Part shown: positions 6,561 through 9,924 of the stretch, piece by piece
How positions within the stretch are numbered: position 1 is the first letter of the stretch
Layout: every line of letters begins with the position of its first letter
DNA from: an uncultured Opitutia bacterium
Lineage (GTDB): Bacteria; Verrucomicrobiota; Verrucomicrobiia; Opitutales; UBA953
Assembly: GCA_903957465.1 (NCBI GenBank)
Contig: CAJBPJ010000159.1
Coordinates: 1 to 9,924 of the forward strand
DNA: 9,924 nt
Direction: 5' to 3'
Position numbers and translations under genes: made by a program
The notes under the pieces: model-generated
The model's database searches: none
The model's input: the letters and a program-made list of their open reading frames with translations, nothing else
What the model was told of the DNA's origin: nothing

Positions 6561-7007
6561 TTAAGTAAGAGGTTCGATTTGTCCAATTCGGCGTGCATGT
6601 CGACCGCCTTCAAACTCTGCGGCCAGGAAAGCCTCGAGGCATTGAGCGGCAAGTTCGGGCGACGTATAGCGGCGGCCAAAGCAAATGACGTTGGCATCGT
6701 TATGCTGACGGCAAAGCCCGGACATTTCGACATTATGAACCAAGGCCGCACGAATACCGGCGACTTTGTTGGCGGCAATCGAGATGCCCACACCCGTCGA
6801 ACATACCAATACGCCAAAGTGACTGTGACCCGAAAGAATGTCGGCGGCGACCGCTTGAGCGTAGGTTGGGTAATCACAGGACTCTTCCGTAAAGGTCCCA
6901 CGATCCACAACGGTGTAACCGCGCGATTGCAGGTACGCGAAGAGGGCTTGCTTGAGTGCAAGACCCGCATGATCGGAACCGAGGCTGATGGTGAAAGTCT
7001 TGCTCAT
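6561..7007 (-). CDS. rpiB: ribose-5-phosphate isomerase B
   Basis: A 148-residue sugar-phosphate isomerase of the RpiB/LacAB family, interconverting ribose 5-phosphate and ribulose 5-phosphate in the pentose phosphate pathway. GSDHAG (10-15) opens the fold. C69 in the CSTGVGISIAANK loop is the expected catalytic base. H102 and N103 sit in RQHNDANVICFGRR, and EFEGGRHARRI near the C-terminus is also family-typical. The length is standard. The start codon overlaps the phosphatase stop by 4 bases and has a good Shine-Dalgarno. Close relatives acting on allose 6-phosphate or galactose 6-phosphate exist, but the housekeeping neighbours glyA and purD favour RpiB. The product feeds PRPP and so purine synthesis, which fits with purD upstream. 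Confidence 0.95.
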   Translation of the reverse strand: MSKTFTISLGSDHAGLALKQALFAYLQSRGYTVVDRGTFTEESCDYPTYAQAVAADILSGHSHFGVLVCSTGVGISIAANKVAGIRAALVHNVEMSGLCRQHNDANVICFGRRYTSPELAAQCLEAFLAAEFEGGRHARRIGQIEPLT

Positions 7008-7486
7008 GCAAATCGCTCCTTAAGGCATGCGACGACAGAGGGGATGGCTTCAATCACGGAATCACGACAGGCCTCATATTCCCCTAAATTTCCGCCAAAC
7101 GGGTCAGGAATATCACGTCCAGCTGTCATTGGCAGTTGTTCGCGTAAACGCTGAACCACTTGGGGCAAATTGCTGAATCTTGATTTCAGCGCGTCGACAT
7201 GACCCGCGGCCATCCCGAAAATCGCAATCGCGCGGTCAACCGTCGCCTGATCCAAGGGGCAACTACAATGGCTTGATAAATCGAGGCCTATCCGAGCCAG
7301 AGCTTTCACCGCATTATCAGATGCAGCATCCCCCGGATAAGCACCGATGCCCGCTGAAACAATATGTAGCTGTGCCAGCTTGCCGCCTTCCTTGGCGAGC
7401 GCTGCCCGCAATAAAACTTCAGCCATGGGACTACGGCAGGTGTTACCCGAACAAACGAGAACAACCATGTCGCGTTCAGCAGGCAT
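7004..7486 (-). CDS. low-molecular-weight protein phosphatase, YwlE-like
   Basis: A 160-residue LMW-PTP-fold phosphatase. The P-loop C12-SGNTC-R18-S (C-x5-R-S) gives the catalytic cysteine and phosphate-binding arginine. IPDPFGG near 126-131 contains the general-acid aspartate in its DP motif, and the PMAE after the P-loop and SAGIGA segments are typical. In the loop, position 16 is Thr. In Bacillus YwlE the equivalent Thr11 favours phosphoarginine, whereas tyrosine phosphatases carry Ile or another bulky residue there. A protein-arginine phosphatase is therefore possible, though not shown. The order phosphatase-rpiB-glyA matches B. subtilis ywlE-ywlF-glyA. The gene starts 39 bases after purD, with no clear Shine-Dalgarno. 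A later in-frame ATG (residue 7) is an alternative start, and the P-loop would survive it. Confidence 0.9.
   Translation of the reverse strand: MPAERDMVVLVCSGNTCRSPMAEVLLRAALAKEGGKLAQLHIVSAGIGAYPGDAASDNAVKALARIGLDLSSHCSCPLDQATVDRAIAIFGMAAGHVDALKSRFSNLPQVVQRLREQLPMTAGRDIPDPFGGNLGEYEACRDSVIEAIPSVVACLKERFA
7016..7021 (-). promoter_or_regulatory. Shine-Dalgarno site of rpiB
   Basis: AAGGAG on the minus strand ends 8 bases before the ATG of rpiB. It lies inside the 3' end of the phosphatase coding sequence. It is the clearest ribosome-binding site of the minus-strand genes here and fixes the rpiB start, in contrast to glyA, the phosphatase, menA and yqgE, which have none that I can see. Confidence 0.75.
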
Positions 7487-7525
7487 AAACAGAAGCGTGG
7501 AGTCTATCCGCTCGGGTTCAAGCGT

Positions 7526-8824
7526 TCAAGCAACCCCATCACGACGAAGTTGCCGGGCGCCAATATCCCTGCGGTAGTGACAACCCGCAAAGCGCACCAG
7601 CGGGGCCACCGCGTAAGCCTTTTGCGCAGCCTCGGCAAGGGTAGCTCCGTGGGCGACAATGCCCAAGACCCGCCCTCCCGAGGTCACCAAGGCCCCATTG
7701 GGCTGACGCTGAGTACCACCATGTAAGATATCCACCCCCTCCGGAAGTTGAGCAGGGAGTTCAATAGTATCCCCAATCCTAACAGCCGCAGGGTAGCCAT
7801 GGGCAGCCAAGACGACAATCAAGGTCGCACCAGGGCGAAGCCGGACATCCGCTGCCCGGAAAGTACCACGGGCAATCGATTCCATAATCTCCACAGGGTC
7901 GGTCTCCATGGAGGGCATTAGGACTTGGCATTCGGGGTCGCCGAAACGCACGTTAAATTCAACGACGCGTGGCCCGCGATCCGTCACCATAATCCCAACA
8001 TAAAGCGTACCGCGGTAATCAATGCCGTCCGAAATCAAACCACGTAAAGTCGGCTCAATGATTTCTTTGCGAATACGGGTTTCAATTTCTGAAGTGACCA
8101 CACCCGTTGGAGAATATGCACCCATGCCTCCGGTATTCGGCCCGGTGTCACCCTCACCTACCCGCTTATGATCCTGGCTCGGCGGCAGCATTAAATACTG
8201 CTCACGACAAACCATCAGCATGATGGAAGCCTCTTCGCCTTGCATGAACTCTTCGATGAGTACCTCGTCCCCGCTGGTGCCAAAAATCTTAGCCTCAAGC
8301 ATTTCACGCAGAGCGATTTCTGCTTCATTTAAATTCTGAGCAATCACAACGCCTTTGCCCGCAGCAAGGCCCGAAGCCTTCAACACCGCAGGGAACGGGC
8401 GCTGGGCAAGGTACTCCATGGCAGGAGCAACCGACGTGAAAGACGCTGCATCCGCGGTGGGAATTTTATGACGGACTAAGAAATTTTTCGTGAACACCTT
8501 GCTCGCTTCCAACTGAGCACCCGCAGCACGCGGACCATAGGCAAGCACACCGGCATCTTCCAAGACATCAACCACGCCTGCTGCGAGCGGAACCTCGGGG
8601 CCAACTAAAACTAAATCGATGGATAGTTTTCGGACGAGTTCAAGAACCTCGGAGGGACGACTGATATTACACGGCAGACACTCCGCCTCGAGCGCCATGC
8701 CACCATTACCAGGGGCAACTTTAACTGACGCAACCCGGGCACTACGCAGACAAGCCTTGAGCAGTGCGTGCTCGCGGCCACCCGAGCCGAGAATGAGGAC
8801 GTGCAGTTTGTCTGAAGTCTCCAT
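7526..8824 (-). CDS. purD: phosphoribosylamine-glycine ligase (GAR synthetase)
   Basis: A 432-residue ATP-grasp enzyme that joins phosphoribosylamine and glycine with ATP, the second step of purine synthesis. VLILGSGGREHAL (9-21) forms the N-terminal Rossmann-like motif, followed by GPEVPLAAG, VLKASGLAAGKGV (ATP-grasp), GEGDTGPNTGGMGAYSP, EFNVRFGDPECQ (metal/ATP site) and a final CHYRRDIG. A longer in-frame start at 8899 would add 25 residues and run into the hairpin downstream of the tRNA. ATG 8824 is preferred because the family begins just before the GSGGREHA motif and AAGGGTGGGG precedes this ATG. The gene follows tRNA-Leu and a hairpin on the same strand, and precedes the phosphatase by 39 bases. 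It is not with other pur genes, but glyA, three genes on, supplies its glycine substrate. Confidence 0.96.
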   Translation of the reverse strand: METSDKLHVLILGSGGREHALLKACLRSARVASVKVAPGNGGMALEAECLPCNISRPSEVLELVRKLSIDLVLVGPEVPLAAGVVDVLEDAGVLAYGPRAAGAQLEASKVFTKNFLVRHKIPTADAASFTSVAPAMEYLAQRPFPAVLKASGLAAGKGVVIAQNLNEAEIALREMLEAKIFGTSGDEVLIEEFMQGEEASIMLMVCREQYLMLPPSQDHKRVGEGDTGPNTGGMGAYSPTGVVTSEIETRIRKEIIEPTLRGLISDGIDYRGTLYVGIMVTDRGPRVVEFNVRFGDPECQVLMPSMETDPVEIMESIARGTFRAADVRLRPGATLIVVLAAHGYPAAVRIGDTIELPAQLPEGVDILHGGTQRQPNGALVTSGGRVLGIVAHGATLAEAAQKAYAVAPLVRFAGCHYRRDIGARQLRRDGVA

Positions 8825-8887
8825 ACCCCACCCTTGCACGAGGTGAGGGGGAAAGGAAACAGGAATGCACGTATTCCCCAAAGAATC

Positions 8888-8910
8888 CGACCCGGACAAA
8901 GTCCGGGTCG
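8888..8910 (-). terminator. strong hairpin between tRNA-Leu and purD
   Basis: A perfect 10-bp GC-rich stem (8888-8897 with 8901-8910) with a three-base loop starts 4 bases after the encoded CCA end of the tRNA. On the minus strand it is followed by GATTCTTTGG, a weak U-tract, so it may stop part of the transcription or simply protect and help process the tRNA 3' end. The purD start is 63 bases further on, so read-through into purD is plausible. Confidence 0.6.
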
Positions 8911-8914
8911 AAAG

Positions 8915-8998
8915 TGGTGCTCAGGCAGGGACTTGAACCCTGACGCCTTTCGGCACATGCACCTCAAGCATGCGTGTCTGCCATTCCACCACCTGAGC
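8915..8998 (-). tRNA. tRNA-Leu (anticodon GAG)
   Basis: An 84-base class II tRNA. The 7-bp acceptor stem is perfect (GCTCAGG with CCTGAGC), followed by discriminator A and an encoded CCA. The D-arm has GGTGGAATGGCAGAC, very close to E. coli tRNA-Leu. The anticodon stem CATGC/GCATG closes the loop TTGAGGT, which gives anticodon GAG and reads CUC and CUU. The long variable arm TGCCGAAAGGCG is typical of leucine tRNAs, and the T-arm contains GGGTTCAAGTCCC. All stems pair, so the gene looks functional. It is divergent from the + strand gene at 9102. Confidence 0.97.
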
Positions 8999-9010
8999 GT
9001 GGGAAGAAGC

Positions 9011-9033
9011 GGCAAAGTGCCATACGCTTTGCC
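9011..9033. promoter_or_regulatory. 7-bp inverted repeat in the divergent tRNA-Leu / 9102 gene intergenic region
   Basis: GGCAAAG at 9011-9017 and CTTTGCC at 9027-9033 are perfect inverted repeats 9 bases apart. They lie 13 bases upstream of the tRNA 5' end and about 70 upstream of the other gene. The element could be a hairpin in the tRNA precursor leader or an operator for either promoter. On the + strand TTGCCC (9030-9035) followed 17 bases later by TACCAC is a weak promoter-like pair. No strong promoter was found for the tRNA. The rest of 8999-9101 shows nothing else that I can support. Confidence 0.35.
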
Positions 9034-9101
9034 CTGCGCAAGAAAAAACCGTACCACCCCACGCTTGCCAAGCCGCTAGAGGTGGGAAGAGTTAAGGGGC
9101 A

Positions 9102-9924
9102 ATGTCCCCCGACCCTGAATCCAAGAAGCCCGCTAATAACCCAATCGACCTGTCGTCGCTTGGCTTTGGCCCCTCATGGACATCAGGTCCAACCGAGAGC
9201 GTTAAGGCAGGTGGCGGTGGTCGCAGCTCACGCGAAGATCGTGACTCGCGCGGCCCGCGTCCCGGAGGCGACCGTCGTGGCCCACGCCCAGATGGCGATC
9301 GTCGAAGCGGTCCACGGCGCGAAGGCCGCCGCGAAGAACAACGCGAAGCTCCACGGCGCGAAGCCGAACTCATGCGCCCTGTGGTCGTCGCAGAGTTTTA
9401 TCCAGACGACGCAAAGTTCGAAGCACTTGGTAAAGCGATGCGCGACAGCCAAGTCACCTACGAGCTCTTCGATGTCGCTAAACTAATCTTAGATAAAGAA
9501 GACCGGCTCTCCATTGTCATCAAGCCCGTCAACCCTGAAGGCAAACTCTGGCAATCCATCCCTGATGGCATGCCCTTCCTCAGCGAAGCTGAAGCCACCA
9601 GCCACATCGCATCACGCCACCTCGCCACATTCTTCGATACCACGGAAGTTGAAGTCGAAGCACCCAAGGGGAATTTCCAAATGGTGGGACGTTGCCCTCA
9701 GACGCGCGAAATTTTAGGCGCCCCCAATCACCATGACTGGATGCGTCGCATTCGTGAACACCACTCGCGCTACTTTAGCGCAATGTCGTTCGATCGCTTC
9801 AAAGCGTCCATCGAAATGGTGCGTGAACCCGAAGTGGTAGCTGCATGGATCCAATCCCTCTCCCGCCAACTTCACTACGTACCCAAGGACCGGCAAGAAG
9901 GTGAGCCAGAAAAACTCGAGTCAC
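9102..9924 (+). CDS. protein of unknown function with Arg/Gly-rich N-terminus, cut by window end
   Basis: The frame is open from ATG 9102 to the window end: 274 codons and no stop, so the C-terminus is missing. An in-frame TAA at 9093-9095 limits the start to 9102 unless translation begins at the later ATG 9372 (M91). Residues 1-35 are polar. Residues 36-92 form a low-complexity Arg/Gly/Asp/Pro region (GGDRRGPRPDGDRR and similar), probably disordered and possibly nucleic-acid binding. From about 93 a globular part begins (RPVVVAEFYPDDAKFEALG), with TYELFDVAKL, PDGMPFLSEAEA, HIASRHLATFF, VEVEAPKGNF, VGRC and EILGAPNHHDW. It carries several histidines and one cysteine (198). I recall similar conserved hypothetical proteins in Opitutia but know no function. 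AAGGGG lies very close to the ATG, and GGGG-CAATGT-CCCC can fold with the start codon in the loop. Confidence 0.8.
   Translation, partial: MSPDPESKKPANNPIDLSSLGFGPSWTSGPTESVKAGGGGRSSREDRDSRGPRPGGDRRGPRPDGDRRSGPRREGRREEQREAPRREAELMRPVVVAEFYPDDAKFEALGKAMRDSQVTYELFDVAKLILDKEDRLSIVIKPVNPEGKLWQSIPDGMPFLSEAEATSHIASRHLATFFDTTEVEVEAPKGNFQMVGRCPQTREILGAPNHHDWMRRIREHHSRYFSAMSFDRFKASIEMVREPEVVAAWIQSLSRQLHYVPKDRQEGEPEKLES
9311..9363 (+). repeat. in-frame 14-base direct repeat in the Arg-rich coding segment
   Basis: The same 14 bases (tccacggcgcgaag) occur at 9311-9324 and 9350-9363, 39 bases apart, and so in the same reading frame. They encode PRRE both times. Shorter cgcgaag units occur between them. 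This looks like internal expansion of a low-complexity Arg-rich segment, whose length may vary between strains. Confidence 0.7.

Noticed and set aside
8825..8899. Longer N-terminus for purD starting at 8899
   Set aside because: The 25 extra residues have no family counterpart, would be encoded in the hairpin after the tRNA, and a good ribosome-binding site precedes ATG 8824.
9092..9373. Arg/Ser-rich open frame on the minus strand
   Set aside because: It is the antisense shadow of the low-complexity segment of the 9102 gene; its composition follows from that segment.
8974..9486. Open frame of 170 codons on the + strand overlapping tRNA-Leu
   Set aside because: It begins antisense inside the tRNA and then reads the Arg-rich coding segment of the 9102 gene in another frame, giving an Ala-rich product without family features.
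1..9924. CRISPR array, insertion sequence, prophage or defence island
   Set aside because: No regularly spaced repeats, transposase or integrase motifs, or terminal inverted repeats were seen. The identifiable genes are housekeeping or envelope genes, and the rest show no mobile-element traits.

Overview
This window reads as an ordinary stretch of bacterial chromosome, most likely from a member of Verrucomicrobiota (Opitutia-like). That placement is an inference. It rests on the pseudopilin with a DGH-type C-terminal motif, on the conserved small protein at 426-917 whose W/Cys N-terminus and RKR block I associate with Verrucomicrobia and Planctomycetes, on weak or absent Shine-Dalgarno sites before most genes, and on intermediate base composition. 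I see no phage, transposase, plasmid, CRISPR or defence genes, and no convincing previously undescribed multi-gene system.

Left block (1-2406, + strand): the 3' end of tsaD (tRNA t6A synthesis); a 168-base gap with several hairpins; then a tight three-gene run of a conserved protein of unknown function (426-917), a small lipoprotein that resembles a SecD periplasmic head domain (920-1438), and a secreted M23/LytM-type metallopeptidase with an uncharacterised C-terminal domain (1435-2406). The peptidase gene meets a minus-strand operon end to end with one base between the stop codons.

Middle block (2408-4378, - strand): a menA-like UbiA-family prenyltransferase, a deoxycytidylate deaminase and a YqgE/AlgH protein, transcribed in that order and closely packed. 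A strong intrinsic terminator at 4443-4470 separates this block from the next.

Right block (4492-8998, - strand): in transcription order tRNA-Leu(GAG), purD, a low-molecular-weight phosphatase of YwlE type, rpiB, glyA and a type II/IV pseudopilin that ends at the terminator. The phosphatase-rpiB-glyA order matches the Bacillus subtilis ywlE-ywlF-glyA neighbourhood. purD and glyA both belong to one-carbon/purine metabolism: GlyA makes glycine and 5,10-methylene-THF, and PurD uses glycine.

Right edge (9102-9924, + strand): a divergently transcribed open frame, cut by the window end, encodes a protein with an Arg/Gly/Asp-rich disordered N-terminus and a conserved-looking globular domain of unknown function. 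The region between it and the tRNA holds a 7-bp inverted repeat.

No stretch above 300 bases lacks a gene. The largest gaps are 258-425, 4379-4491, 8825-8914 and 8999-9101, and all are covered by entries below.
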